Below, in pieces: positions 1 to 8,271 of a DNA stretch of 38,647 nucleotides. This DNA is from a virus. Both the position numbers and the translations under genes were made by a program. The notes under the pieces are model-generated. The model worked only from the letters and a program-made list of their open reading frames with translations. It was not told where the DNA came from and made no database searches. Location: positions 1 through 38,647 of IMG/VR virus record IMGVR_UViG_3300006904_000012. One strand, given 5' to 3'. Numbering within the stretch: position 1 is the stretch's first letter; each line of letters begins with the position of its first letter.

Positions 1-2
1 GA

Positions 3-1181
3 ACGCCGGCGATCGCCGCCACGATCGCCGTCAGCCCGAGCGGCATCGCGTCGGCGGAGGCGTTCGGCAGCGCCACGATCGCGACGAACATCAACGTGAG
101 TCCGAGCGGCATCGCATCAGCGGAGGCGTTCGGCAGCGCCACGATCGCCGCGTCGATCGCCGTCGACCTGAGCGGGCAGGGAATCCCATCGTCCGAGGCG
201 TTCGGCTCTCCGACGATCGCGGCGACCATCGCGATCGACCTCGACGCCCAGGGCATCCCGAGCGCGGAGGCCTTCGGCTCGCCGGACCTGCTGGTCGGCG
301 CGGTGACGATCGACCTCGACGGCCAGGGGATCGCCTCGGCCGAGGCCTTCGGCGCGCCCGAGGTCCAGCCCGGAGCGGTCGCGATCGACCTCGACGCCCA
401 GGGCATCCCGTCGGCCGAGGCGTTCGGATCTCCCACGGTCACGTTCGCCACCATCGTCGACCTCGACGGCCAGGGCATCGCGTCGGAGGAGGCCTTCGGA
501 TCTCCGGACCTGCTCGTCGGCGCGGTCGTGATCGACCTCGACGGCCAGGGCATCGCCAGCCTCGAGGCCTTCGGGACGCCGGTAGTGGTCGTCTCCGGGG
601 CTCAGGTCGTCGACCTCGACGGCCAGGGGATCGCGAGCGCGGAGGCGTTCGGCACGCCGCTGCTCTCCACCCTCGGCCTGCAAGTCGTCCAGCCGCACGG
701 GATCGCGAGCGCGGAGGCGTTCGGGTATCCCTTCATCAGAGGAGGGTTCATCGCCGTGACCCTGAAGAAGAAGGTCCACGACGCGCTGTGCCTCGCCGCG
801 CAGCTCGGCACGTTCATCGAGGCCACCTACGACTCCGACGCCTGCGAGCTAGTCCAGGGACTCCAGGTCCAGCCCGCCTCGGTCGAGGTCAACGAGCTGA
901 CCGCCGCCTACCAGACGCTCCACCGCCTCGGGCGCAAGTACGTGCTCGACCCGACGTCGTGGCAGTGGCTCCTGATCCTGAAGTTCAACGAGGAGGTCAT
1001 CTGCGAGCCGTTCGTTCGCGCCCTCCTCGAGGACCCCATCTGCATCCCGCGCGACGAGAACGAGGACCGCCAGGTCACCGTCAAGCTCGTCGACACCCAG
1101 TACGAGCACCCTCCGCGGGAGGGTGCGTCGAACGGGACCCACGCTCGCTTCCGTTTCCAGGCCGAGCTGAGCCCCAGATAA
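3..1181 (+). CDS. repeat-bearing tail-associated structural protein (5' partial)
   Basis: The frame is open to the left edge, so the true start lies outside the window; the GTG at 96 is only an internal candidate. About 240 residues consist of ten copies of a 9-residue motif, GI(A/P)SxEAFG, spaced 22-25 residues apart and joined by linkers such as VVIDLDGQ. The last ~150 residues are a different, non-repetitive domain (containing YVLDPTSWQW and CIPRDENEDRQ). The gene sits directly before the major tail tube gene, in the place usual for a head-tail joining or tail-terminator protein, so the C-terminal domain may do that job while the repeats form an extended surface decoration. This is inference from position; I do not recognise the C-terminal family. 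Confidence 0.75.
   Translation, partial: TPAIAATIAVSPSGIASAEAFGSATIATNINVSPSGIASAEAFGSATIAASIAVDLSGQGIPSSEAFGSPTIAATIAIDLDAQGIPSAEAFGSPDLLVGAVTIDLDGQGIASAEAFGAPEVQPGAVAIDLDAQGIPSAEAFGSPTVTFATIVDLDGQGIASEEAFGSPDLLVGAVVIDLDGQGIASLEAFGTPVVVVSGAQVVDLDGQGIASAEAFGTPLLSTLGLQVVQPHGIASAEAFGYPFIRGGFIAVTLKKKVHDALCLAAQLGTFIEATYDSDACELVQGLQVQPASVEVNELTAAYQTLHRLGRKYVLDPTSWQWLLILKFNEEVICEPFVRALLEDPICIPRDENEDRQVTVKLVDTQYEHPPREGASNGTHARFRFQAELSPR
36..735 (+). repeat. ten-copy coding tandem repeat (EAFG motif)
   Basis: DNA-level repeats with a period of about 66-75 bp encode the motif GIASAEAFG and variants. The first two copies (about 36-80 and 108-152) are nearly identical at nucleotide level over about 45 bp; later copies have drifted but keep the amino-acid motif. 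Such an array could expand or contract by recombination, and it continues to the left edge of the window, so the full copy number is unknown. Confidence 0.85.
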
Positions 1182-1211
1182 CCCTTTCCGCAACTCCTAG
1201 GAGAAACACAC

Positions 1212-2075
1212 ATGCCCGGAATCAATCTCACCGGCGCTCCCAACGAACGGGACTACGTTCTCGGGCGTGGGCGCGTCTACCTCGCCAGGCTCGACCCGAG
1301 CACCGGCCTCCCCGACGTGAACGGTTACCGTGACGTGGGCAACTCGCCCGAGTTCACGATCTCCGTGACCGTCGAGGACCTGCGCCACAAGAACTCCCGC
1401 TCCTGCGTCAAGTTCACGGACAAGCGGTTCGTGGTCTCGCAGGAAATCGGGATCGGGTTCAAGCTCGACGAGACGCGCAACTTCCAGAACCTCGCCGACT
1501 TCTTCAGCGGCCAGACCTCGACCTACGACAACCCGCACGACACGACCCACACCGACGTCGTGATCTCGGTCGACACCCACCTGGGTGCCTGGTACGAGCT
1601 GCGGAACGCCGCCGGCCTCCGGGAGTACAACCTGGACGCCGCGGGGCTCGTCTACACGATCGAGAAGGACGCCGTGACCGACGTCCTGCTGGTCGAGGGG
1701 ACCGACTACGAGATCGACGAGCAGCTCGGCCTCATCCGGTTCCTCCCGACGGCGACCAACATCGCCGAGGGCGACACCTCGCAGTGGACGATCTCCACGG
1801 GTGCCACCTCCGCGAACGACGTCGACGAGGTGGACGCGCTGACCCGCGCGGTGGTCGAGGGCGCCTGCCTGTTCATCCAGGACAACGCCGGCGACTGCGG
1901 ACAGAAGGTCGAGTTCCGGTTCCACCGGGTCTCGCTGTCGGCCGACGGCGACCTGGCGATGATCGGCGACGACGTGGCCACGATGGCCTTCAAGGGCGTC
2001 GCGGAGATCAACAACAGCGTGCCCGACGTGTCGAAGGTGCTCACCGTGCGCACCTACGACCCGATGGTCGCGTGA
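1212..2075 (+). CDS. major tail tube protein
   Basis: This 287-residue protein is the likely major tail subunit that polymerises into the tail tube. Evidence is its position directly before the chaperone/frameshift pair and the tape measure, its size, and a beta-rich sequence (VGNSPEFTISVTVEDLRHKN, then a VEFRFHRVSL stretch) typical of tail tube folds. AGGAG lies about 10 nt before the ATG. A strong hairpin follows the stop codon, which fits a highly expressed structural gene with reduced read-through into the chaperone. The name rests on gene order and fold-like features, not on a clear family signature. Confidence 0.8.
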   Translation: MPGINLTGAPNERDYVLGRGRVYLARLDPSTGLPDVNGYRDVGNSPEFTISVTVEDLRHKNSRSCVKFTDKRFVVSQEIGIGFKLDETRNFQNLADFFSGQTSTYDNPHDTTHTDVVISVDTHLGAWYELRNAAGLREYNLDAAGLVYTIEKDAVTDVLLVEGTDYEIDEQLGLIRFLPTATNIAEGDTSQWTISTGATSANDVDEVDALTRAVVEGACLFIQDNAGDCGQKVEFRFHRVSLSADGDLAMIGDDVATMAFKGVAEINNSVPDVSKVLTVRTYDPMVA

Positions 2076-2091
2076 TCTGAGGTCGAGAGGC

Positions 2092-2119
2092 GGGCCGGGG
2101 GCGGAGACGCTCCCGGCCC
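2092..2119 (+). terminator. GC-rich hairpin after the major tail gene (partial terminator or mRNA stabiliser)
   Basis: The sequence forms a 12-bp stem (2092-2103 with 2108-2119, one G-T wobble) closed by a GAGA tetraloop. No T-run follows, so it is probably not a full intrinsic terminator. It lies 17 nt after the major tail stop codon and 28 nt before the next start, a position suited to attenuation or 3'-end protection of an abundant message. Confidence 0.6.
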
Positions 2120-2147
2120 ACGACCGCTACACAAGGAGAAGGCAGAC

Positions 2148-2861
2148 ATGAACTGGAAAGAACGCTTCACGTGGAAGAGCAAGGTGTTCGTCGAGCGAGA
2201 GATCGACGGCCGCACCTTCCGCTTCTACTCCAACCGCATCGCGCTCCTCGAGGAGCTGGCCGAGGTCAGCAAGCCCGTGGGGCTCGCGATCTCGTCCCTG
2301 CTCGACCGAGACGAGACGCGCAACGTCACGACCGAGAACTTCAAGGAGAAGGTGCGCAAGGACCTGCGCGCCAACACCGAGACGGCCGACAGCACCATCG
2401 ACCGAACGATCGTCGCCGCCCCGACGCCGGAGATCAGCCGGCACCGGCGCCAGGAGCGCGAGTCGGCGGTCAACCAGATCCTCGGCGCGGTCGCGAGCAA
2501 GCCGAACCGGATCCTGCTCGGGAAGCTCCTCATGGACTCCCTGCGCGAGGAGTTCGACTACGACCCGGCGCGCAAGACCGACCAGGTGGAGGAGTTCCTC
2601 TACGGAGACGGCGAGTCCTACGAGGGCCTGTCTCTCCCGATGCTAGTGCAGCTCTGCCAGGGCTGGCTCGCGGCGAACGCGAAGGTCTTCGGCGACCTGG
2701 GGGAGAAGGTGACCGCGATGGTGAAGGAGAAGCTGGCGGAACTCCAGACGCCTCCGCCGACGACGGAGGCCAGCGCGGTCGATGGAGCCAGCTCTACGAT
2801 GCCGTCGTCCGAGCCGTCGGCTTCGGCTTCCCTCTCGAGTTCGTCGAGTCCCTCGACCTGA
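2148..2861 (+). CDS. tail assembly chaperone (lambda gpG-like, zero-frame product)
   Basis: A 237-residue protein lies between the tail tube and tape measure genes, the standard place of the tail assembly chaperone that coats the tape measure during tail assembly. AAGGAGA precedes the ATG. The first ~205 residues are charged and helical in character; the zero frame then ends in a low-complexity Ser/Pro/Ala tail (PSSEPSASAS) that looks like out-of-frame reading of another gene. In the -1 frame, protein-like sequence continues to 3070, as expected for a gpG/gpGT frameshift pair. No database match was checked; the call rests on position and the overlapping-frame layout. Confidence 0.75.
   Translation: MNWKERFTWKSKVFVEREIDGRTFRFYSNRIALLEELAEVSKPVGLAISSLLDRDETRNVTTENFKEKVRKDLRANTETADSTIDRTIVAAPTPEISRHRRQERESAVNQILGAVASKPNRILLGKLLMDSLREEFDYDPARKTDQVEEFLYGDGESYEGLSLPMLVQLCQGWLAANAKVFGDLGEKVTAMVKEKLAELQTPPPTTEASAVDGASSTMPSSEPSASASLSSSSSPST
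2750..2770 (+). other. hairpin at the probable frameshift site
   Basis: GCCTCCG (2750-2756) and CGGAGGC (2764-2770) are perfect 7-bp arms around a 7-nt loop. They lie where the zero-frame chaperone changes from helical sequence to a linker and just before the convincing -1-frame sequence begins (2783). A downstream stem is a common stimulator of -1 slippage, but no canonical XXXYYYZ heptamer sits in the usual place upstream. Confidence 0.4.
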
Positions 2862-3070
2862 TCCAGTTCGACCGCCTCATGGTCTCCATCAATCGCAGCG
2901 ACGTCCAGGAGCGGATCGGCCTCGTGTACGACACGATGGCCGGGGCGCAGCTCCAGAGCAAGGGGATCGGCAAGTACGTCCGGTCCATGCGCCAGGCCGT
3001 CGGCCTGGAGGGCGGCGCCGCGAGGAGCGAGACGCGCGAGTTCCTGAAGGACTTCGGGAAGGGGATCTGA
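2780..3070 (+). CDS. -1 frame extension of the tail assembly chaperone (gpT-like)
   Basis: The -1 frame relative to the chaperone carries about 96 protein-like residues (starting WSQLYDAVVRAVG, then SLDLIQFDRLMVSINRSD) and ends just before the tape measure start. There is no ATG, GTG or TTG in this frame before an ATG at 2879, which would discard the best part of the sequence and has no clear ribosome binding site. A frameshift fusion with the upstream gene is therefore the simplest reading, as in lambda gpGT, where the T domain binds the tail tube protein. The left coordinate is the estimated start of meaningful sequence, not a translation start. Confidence 0.65.
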   Translation, partial: RWSQLYDAVVRAVGFGFPLEFVESLDLIQFDRLMVSINRSDVQERIGLVYDTMAGAQLQSKGIGKYVRSMRQAVGLEGGAARSETREFLKDFGKGI

Positions 3071-3073
3071 TCC

Positions 3074-6000
3074 GTGGCGGTAGACCGAGGCGGGCTCCAG
3101 TACACGATCGCGATTCGAGACCAGTTCTCGAAGACCACCGCGAAGTTCCGCACGGAGCTGGAGTCCGCCAAGGCCGCCTTCAAGGACCTACAGCAGGCGT
3201 CCGTCTCGCAGCGCGGGGCGGCCGACAGCTTCAAGAAGACGGCCGCGGCGGTCGACGAGAACAAGGCCGCCCTCCAGCGGCTCCAGGCCGAGTCGAAGCG
3301 GCAGCAGGCCGTCGAGCGCGAGGCCGTCAAGATCCGCACCACGCAGGCCCGCGACTCCGCCCGCAACGCGGCCGACCAGGCCCGCCAGCAGCGCGACGCC
3401 GCCCAGGCAGCGGCCCAGCAGCAGCGCGCCGAGCAGCAGGCGATCCAGGCGAACATCCGGGCCAAGGCGAGCGCCGAGCGCGAGGCGGCGAAGATCAGCC
3501 GCGCCGCCAGGGCGGACGAGGCGGCCGCGCTCCTCAAGCAGCAGCGCGACGTCAAGGCGGCCGCGGACAGCAAGACCAAGGCGGAGCGCGAGGCCTCGAA
3601 GATCAGCGCCTCGCTCCGGAAGGACGAGCAGGCGCAGCTCAAGGCCTTCGCCGACCAGCAGGCGAGCACGGAGCGGGAGGCCGCCAAGATAGCGGCCGCG
3701 CAGGCCCGCGACGCCCGGGCGAGGCAGGCGCAGGACCCGAACTTCCTCGCCCAGCAGCGCATCAACGACTCGCTCCGCGAGGAGGCGATCGTGCGCGCGC
3801 AGATCACGCAGCTCCGGGCGCGCGCGCAGCAGCAGTTCGCGGCCGGCGACCTCCTCGGCGGCGCGAAGTCGATCAACCAGGCGAAGGACCTGAAGGAGAG
3901 CCTGCGCGACGTCGGCTCGAGCGCGAGCCAGACGCTCTTCACGTTCCGCCGGCTGGTGGGCATCCTCGCGGTGTTCACGATCGCGCGCGAGACCGTGCAG
4001 GGGTTCAAGAACCTCGTCAGCTCCGCGCTCCAGTTCAGCAACGTCATCGACTCGGCGCGCGTCGGCATCGCCGGCCTCATCGTCGCGACGGCCGAGGTGC
4101 GCGACCAGTTCGGCCGCCCGGTCCAGGGCGCGCAGGCGTTCGCGATCGCCGTCCAGGTCGCCGACCAGCAGGTCCGGCAGCTCCAGAAGGACGCGATCGC
4201 CCTCGGCGTGCCCTTCGAGAGCCTCGTCGAGACGTTCCAGATCGCCGTCGCGCCGGGCTTCGGCGCCGGCCTGAACATCAACCAGATCCGGCAGCTCACC
4301 GGCTCGATCGCGGCCGCGGCGAAGGCGATCGGCCTGCCGCAGAACCAGCTCGCCGAGGAGATCCGGTCGCTGCTCGCCGGCACGATCCAGGCCCGCACCA
4401 CGCGGATCGCGACCGCGCTCGGCATCACGAACGCCGACGTGAAGCGCCTCAAGGAGACCGGCCAGCTCTTCGACTTCCTGGAGAAGAAGTTCGCCTCCTT
4501 CAACGAGGCCGCCCAGCGGCAGGCCCGCAGCACGCTCAGCGGCCTCCAGGAGGTCGTGCACGGCGTCGTGAACCAGATCCTCGGCGAGGCGGCCAGGCCG
4601 CTGTTCGAGGCCTTGGTGCGCGTGGGCAACGAGCTGCTGGACCGGGTGCTCACCGTCAGGGACGCCGCCGGGAAGATCCGGGTCAACCCGCAGGTCGTCC
4701 AGTCCTTCCGGGCGATCTTCGTGGCGCTCGAAGAGGGCGTCGTCGCCCTCCGGGACGCCTTCAAGGACCTCGGCTTCGGCGGCCTGCGCGACGCCCTGGC
4801 GGCGGTCGGCGCCGCGCTGGTCTCCTCGCTCAAGTTCGCGATCGGCTTCGCGGAGACCCTGCTGAGGATCCTGACGGCCGTCGTGGGCGCGGTCCGCGCG
4901 GTCGGGAACTTCCTCGGGATCGGCGAGAAGGGCCTGGGTCAGATCGCCGGCGCGCTCGGCACCATCGTCGGCCTCACGGTCGTCTGGAACAACACGCTCG
5001 GCCTGACCGGCCTCCGGGTCGGCACGATCGTCACCTTCCTGGTCGACAACCTGATCGCGAAGTTCCCGCAGCTCCCCGCCGGCATGAAGGCGCTCGGCAA
5101 GGAGGCCGCGATCGTCGCCGGCATCCTCGCGCTCGCCGTCGGGGCCTTCGACCTGATCCTCGGCAGCATCTTCGACGTCAACCTGAACCTCGCCGAGACC
5201 GTGAAGCTGATCGGCCTCGGCCTGGTCGGCGGCATCGAGAGCGCGGCGCTCGCCCTGAAGAAGGTCGCGAACCAGTTCAAGGGCGCGTTCACCCTCCAGA
5301 CCCAGGAGCAGATCGACGCCGAGAACGCCAGGGCTGTAGAGCAGAGCAAGCAGCGGCAGCTCGACATCGACAAGCAGATCGCCGACGTCACCACCAAGGC
5401 GGCCGAGCGCTCTAACCGCGGCCCCGGCTTCGACCCGTTCGCGAAGGCGAAGAAGAACGCGCAGGACTTCCAGGGCATCCTGTCCGGCGTCGGCCGCCAG
5501 GTGAAGGAGCTGGACGCCCTCATCAAGTCCATCGACGACGAGACGTTCAAGGCCGGGCGGGAGTTCTCGGTCGCGTTCAACTCGAAGGACGTCGAGGGCT
5601 CGGCGAAGCAGATCCAGTCGATCTTCAGCGAGAGCCTGGTCAAGTCGGCGGTCGACCTGAAGAAGATCCGCTCGGACCAGGCGCGCGTCGAGCAGGAGAT
5701 CGCGGACATCGTGAAGGCGCAGAACGTCGACGTGGCGCGCCGCGCGCAGCTCGAGAGCGTCGCCGACGGCGCCCTGAGCGACCAGCAGGTGAAGGCGCTG
5801 AAGATCAGCGAGGCCGAGGCCCAGCTCGTCTCGCTGTTCCAGGACCAGCGGGAGCTTCAGCAGGCCCTCGCCGCCATCGCCGAGAAGAACCTCGAGCTGG
5901 CCCTGAAGAAGGCCGCCGTCGTGGCGCTGGAGTCCTCGCGCACCCTCTCGCGCGAGAACGTGCTCCTGGCGCAGCAGGCCGAGAACGAGCGGGCGATCAC

Positions 6001-7225
6001 CGACGTGGTGGTCCGCCGGCTCGGCGCCCGCCAGCAGGCCGTCGTCGAGGCCCAGAATGCGCTCAACCTCGCCCGCGTCGAGTCCGCCCAGCAGCAGCAG
6101 GCGCTCGAGCGCCAGATCGCGGTCGCCAGGGAGGCGTTCCTGGCGGCGAACCGCACCGGCCCCGGCGGCCCGACGGCCGCGGAGCGCTCGGCGCTCCTGG
6201 ACAACCTGACGGCCCTCGAGCAGCGGCTCGAGATCGAGAAGGCCATCTCCGGCGAGAAGGAGAAGCAGCTCGAGAAGCAGCGGCAGGAGGCGGAGCTGGT
6301 GATCCACGGCTCGCTCGGCCAGGGCGTCGAGCGCGGCTTCCAGGACCTCGCGAAGGAGCTGCCGACGGCGTTCGAGGCCGGCATCGCGATCGTCAAGCAG
6401 AGCACGCAGGCGCTCGCCGACTTCATCTCGACGTCGATCGTCACCGCGTTCGACCCTACGCAGGACCAGTCGCTCCAGGAGCGCTTCGCCCGGTTCCTCC
6501 AGGGCATCGCGAACATCATCCTCCAGCAGATCGTCTCGCTCGCCATCTCGAGCGCCATCCAGCAGGCCCTCGGGCAGACCGAGGCCGGCGCGATCACCGT
6601 GGGGGCCGCTACTACCGCGGCCGGGATCACTGTCACCGCGGCCGAGACGGCCGGCGCGATCGAGGTCGCCAACGCCACCGCGGCCGCGGCCATCCGGGCC
6701 GCCTCCGGGGCCGGCCTGGGCTTCCACGAGGGCGGCTACGTGCCGCGCGGGTTCGCCCGCGGCGGCGTAGTCGGGTCGGCGATGCGCGCGGCCAGCGCGG
6801 CCAGGGTGGCCGTGCAGGGCCTCGCCTCGGGCGGCCGCCCCGCCGGGATCCACCCGCTCGACACCGTGCCCGCCTGGCTCCAGCCCGGCGAGTTCGTGGT
6901 GCGCAAGGCGGTCGTCGACAGCCTCGGCCTCGGGTTCTTCAACAGCGTCAACCAGGGCGCCGCGCCGGCCCTGCCTTCCGCACCCTCGGGCGCGGGCGCG
7001 GGCGAGGCCGCCGGCATGGCGCGCGGCGGGCTCGTCACCGACCGGCTCGAGCGCCGCGCCGCGGCCGACCAGAAGGCGGGCGGCAGGGACCTCGTGGTCC
7101 TGCCCGTCCAGGTCGCCGGCGAGAAGGAGTACGACAAGCTCCAGGCCGGCGGCAAGAACGCCTTCATCCGGAACATCAGGGAGAACGCGACCACGATCCG
7201 TGGTATCCTCCAGGGAGGGAAGTAG
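3074..7225 (+). CDS. tail tape measure protein
   Basis: At 1383 residues this is the longest gene, starting with GTG three bases after the chaperone extension ends. Residues ~1-260 are an Ala/Gln/Arg/Glu-rich coiled coil. The middle has hydrophobic segments (around 340, 560-720 and 1130-1200) that could cross a membrane during DNA delivery. The C-terminal part has Gly-rich loops (GGYVPRGFARGG) followed by DTVPAWLQPGEFVVRK, a motif frequent near the end of tape measures. By the usual rule of about 0.15 nm per residue, 1383 residues suggest a tail near 200 nm. Length, composition and position agree. Confidence 0.93.
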   Translation: MAVDRGGLQYTIAIRDQFSKTTAKFRTELESAKAAFKDLQQASVSQRGAADSFKKTAAAVDENKAALQRLQAESKRQQAVEREAVKIRTTQARDSARNAADQARQQRDAAQAAAQQQRAEQQAIQANIRAKASAEREAAKISRAARADEAAALLKQQRDVKAAADSKTKAEREASKISASLRKDEQAQLKAFADQQASTEREAAKIAAAQARDARARQAQDPNFLAQQRINDSLREEAIVRAQITQLRARAQQQFAAGDLLGGAKSINQAKDLKESLRDVGSSASQTLFTFRRLVGILAVFTIARETVQGFKNLVSSALQFSNVIDSARVGIAGLIVATAEVRDQFGRPVQGAQAFAIAVQVADQQVRQLQKDAIALGVPFESLVETFQIAVAPGFGAGLNINQIRQLTGSIAAAAKAIGLPQNQLAEEIRSLLAGTIQARTTRIATALGITNADVKRLKETGQLFDFLEKKFASFNEAAQRQARSTLSGLQEVVHGVVNQILGEAARPLFEALVRVGNELLDRVLTVRDAAGKIRVNPQVVQSFRAIFVALEEGVVALRDAFKDLGFGGLRDALAAVGAALVSSLKFAIGFAETLLRILTAVVGAVRAVGNFLGIGEKGLGQIAGALGTIVGLTVVWNNTLGLTGLRVGTIVTFLVDNLIAKFPQLPAGMKALGKEAAIVAGILALAVGAFDLILGSIFDVNLNLAETVKLIGLGLVGGIESAALALKKVANQFKGAFTLQTQEQIDAENARAVEQSKQRQLDIDKQIADVTTKAAERSNRGPGFDPFAKAKKNAQDFQGILSGVGRQVKELDALIKSIDDETFKAGREFSVAFNSKDVEGSAKQIQSIFSESLVKSAVDLKKIRSDQARVEQEIADIVKAQNVDVARRAQLESVADGALSDQQVKALKISEAEAQLVSLFQDQRELQQALAAIAEKNLELALKKAAVVALESSRTLSRENVLLAQQAENERAITDVVVRRLGARQQAVVEAQNALNLARVESAQQQQALERQIAVAREAFLAANRTGPGGPTAAERSALLDNLTALEQRLEIEKAISGEKEKQLEKQRQEAELVIHGSLGQGVERGFQDLAKELPTAFEAGIAIVKQSTQALADFISTSIVTAFDPTQDQSLQERFARFLQGIANIILQQIVSLAISSAIQQALGQTEAGAITVGAATTAAGITVTAAETAGAIEVANATAAAAIRAASGAGLGFHEGGYVPRGFARGGVVGSAMRAASAARVAVQGLASGGRPAGIHPLDTVPAWLQPGEFVVRKAVVDSLGLGFFNSVNQGAAPALPSAPSGAGAGEAAGMARGGLVTDRLERRAAADQKAGGRDLVVLPVQVAGEKEYDKLQAGGKNAFIRNIRENATTIRGILQGGK

Positions 7226-7227
7226 TC

Positions 7228-8271
7228 ATGGCGATGCGGTGGATGGAGGGCTGGGAGACTCACACGAACACCAACCAGCTCATCAGGAAGTACGCGACGT
7301 TCACGGGCTCGATCTCCTCGCAGGCCGGCCGCGTGTTCGGCAACTCGGCCGGGATCCTCTCGACCGTCGCCGTGACGAAGAGCCTCGGGCTCGCCGACAC
7401 GTGGATCCTCGCCTTCGCGGTGCGGATCACGTCCCAGCAGACCGGCCTGAACTCCGGCAACCAGGGCCTCTACATCGAGAAGGCCTCGGCGGAGCAGGTC
7501 CACGTCGAGTTCGTGAACAACGCCGGCAGCTTCGAGATCCGGCTCAAGCGCGGGTCGACCACGCTCTTCACGACGTCGGCCGCCTACGCCTACGGGAACT
7601 GGCACCACTTCGAGCTGAAGGTCACGGTCAACACGTCGACCGGGGCCTACGAGCTGCGACACGACGAGGTGTTCGTGACCTCCGCGACCGGGCAGAACAC
7701 GGCGAACGCCGGCTCGAACCAGGCCGACATCTTCGCCCTGCGCTTCACCTCGAACGTGTCGACGACGTTCCTGCTCGACGACATCAACTTCAAGGACGGC
7801 ACCGGCTCCGTGAACAACGACTTCCTCGGCGACTTCATCGTCGAGGGGTGCACGATCAACGGCGCGGGCGCCTCGACCCAGTGGACGAACGACGCCGGCA
7901 GCGGCTCGAACTTCAACAACGTCCAGGATCCCGGCAACGCCGCGCCCGACGAGTCCGGCCCCGGCGGCACGAACAGCTCCGACACGTCCGGCCAGAAGGA
8001 CCTCTACGCGATGACGGACCTCGCGCACATCGACGGCGCGATCGCCGCGGTGCAGATCGAGGCCCAGCTCGCGATGCAGGCCGCGGGTTCCAGGAACGTG
8101 AAGATCAAGTACCGCGACGACGGGGGCACGGACGGCGATGCCGCCACGGTCACCGTCGCCAGCACGACGTTCGACGAGTTCGACGTGGTGCTCGACGTGA
8201 ATCCGGTGACCTCGGTCGCCTGGGACGTCAGCGACATCAACGGCGGTCAGATCGGGGTGGAGGTGGCCTGA
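7228..8271 (+). CDS. LamG/concanavalin-like tail protein, copy 1
   Basis: The ATG follows GGGAGG by about 8 nt and almost abuts the tape measure. The 347-residue product is rich in Thr, Ser, Asn and beta-prone segments. Its order (WILAFAVRI, YIEKASAEQVHVEF, YGNWHHFELKVTV, FLLDDINFKDG) resembles jelly-roll lectin domains, in which 'W-x-H-x-x-x' precedes a strand. It is paralogous to the next gene: both begin with (L)RW(M/I)E and share GSVNN-D-(F/Y)-LG near the middle. A likely role is carbohydrate binding at the tail tip or along the tail; this is inference from fold-like sequence. Confidence 0.7.
   Translation: MAMRWMEGWETHTNTNQLIRKYATFTGSISSQAGRVFGNSAGILSTVAVTKSLGLADTWILAFAVRITSQQTGLNSGNQGLYIEKASAEQVHVEFVNNAGSFEIRLKRGSTTLFTTSAAYAYGNWHHFELKVTVNTSTGAYELRHDEVFVTSATGQNTANAGSNQADIFALRFTSNVSTTFLLDDINFKDGTGSVNNDFLGDFIVEGCTINGAGASTQWTNDAGSGSNFNNVQDPGNAAPDESGPGGTNSSDTSGQKDLYAMTDLAHIDGAIAAVQIEAQLAMQAAGSRNVKIKYRDDGGTDGDAATVTVASTTFDEFDVVLDVNPVTSVAWDVSDINGGQIGVEVA

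Noticed and set aside
2699-2705. GGGGGAG as the frameshift slippery site
   Set aside because: The A-site codon would re-pair badly, and shifting here would replace a protein-like zero-frame stretch with a Gly/Arg-rich one.
3188-6853. 1221-residue minus-strand ORF opposite the tape measure gene
   Set aside because: It is the mirror of a GC-biased coding sequence: Arg/Leu/Asp/Glu-rich, no domain, and the plus-strand frame has clear tape-measure features.
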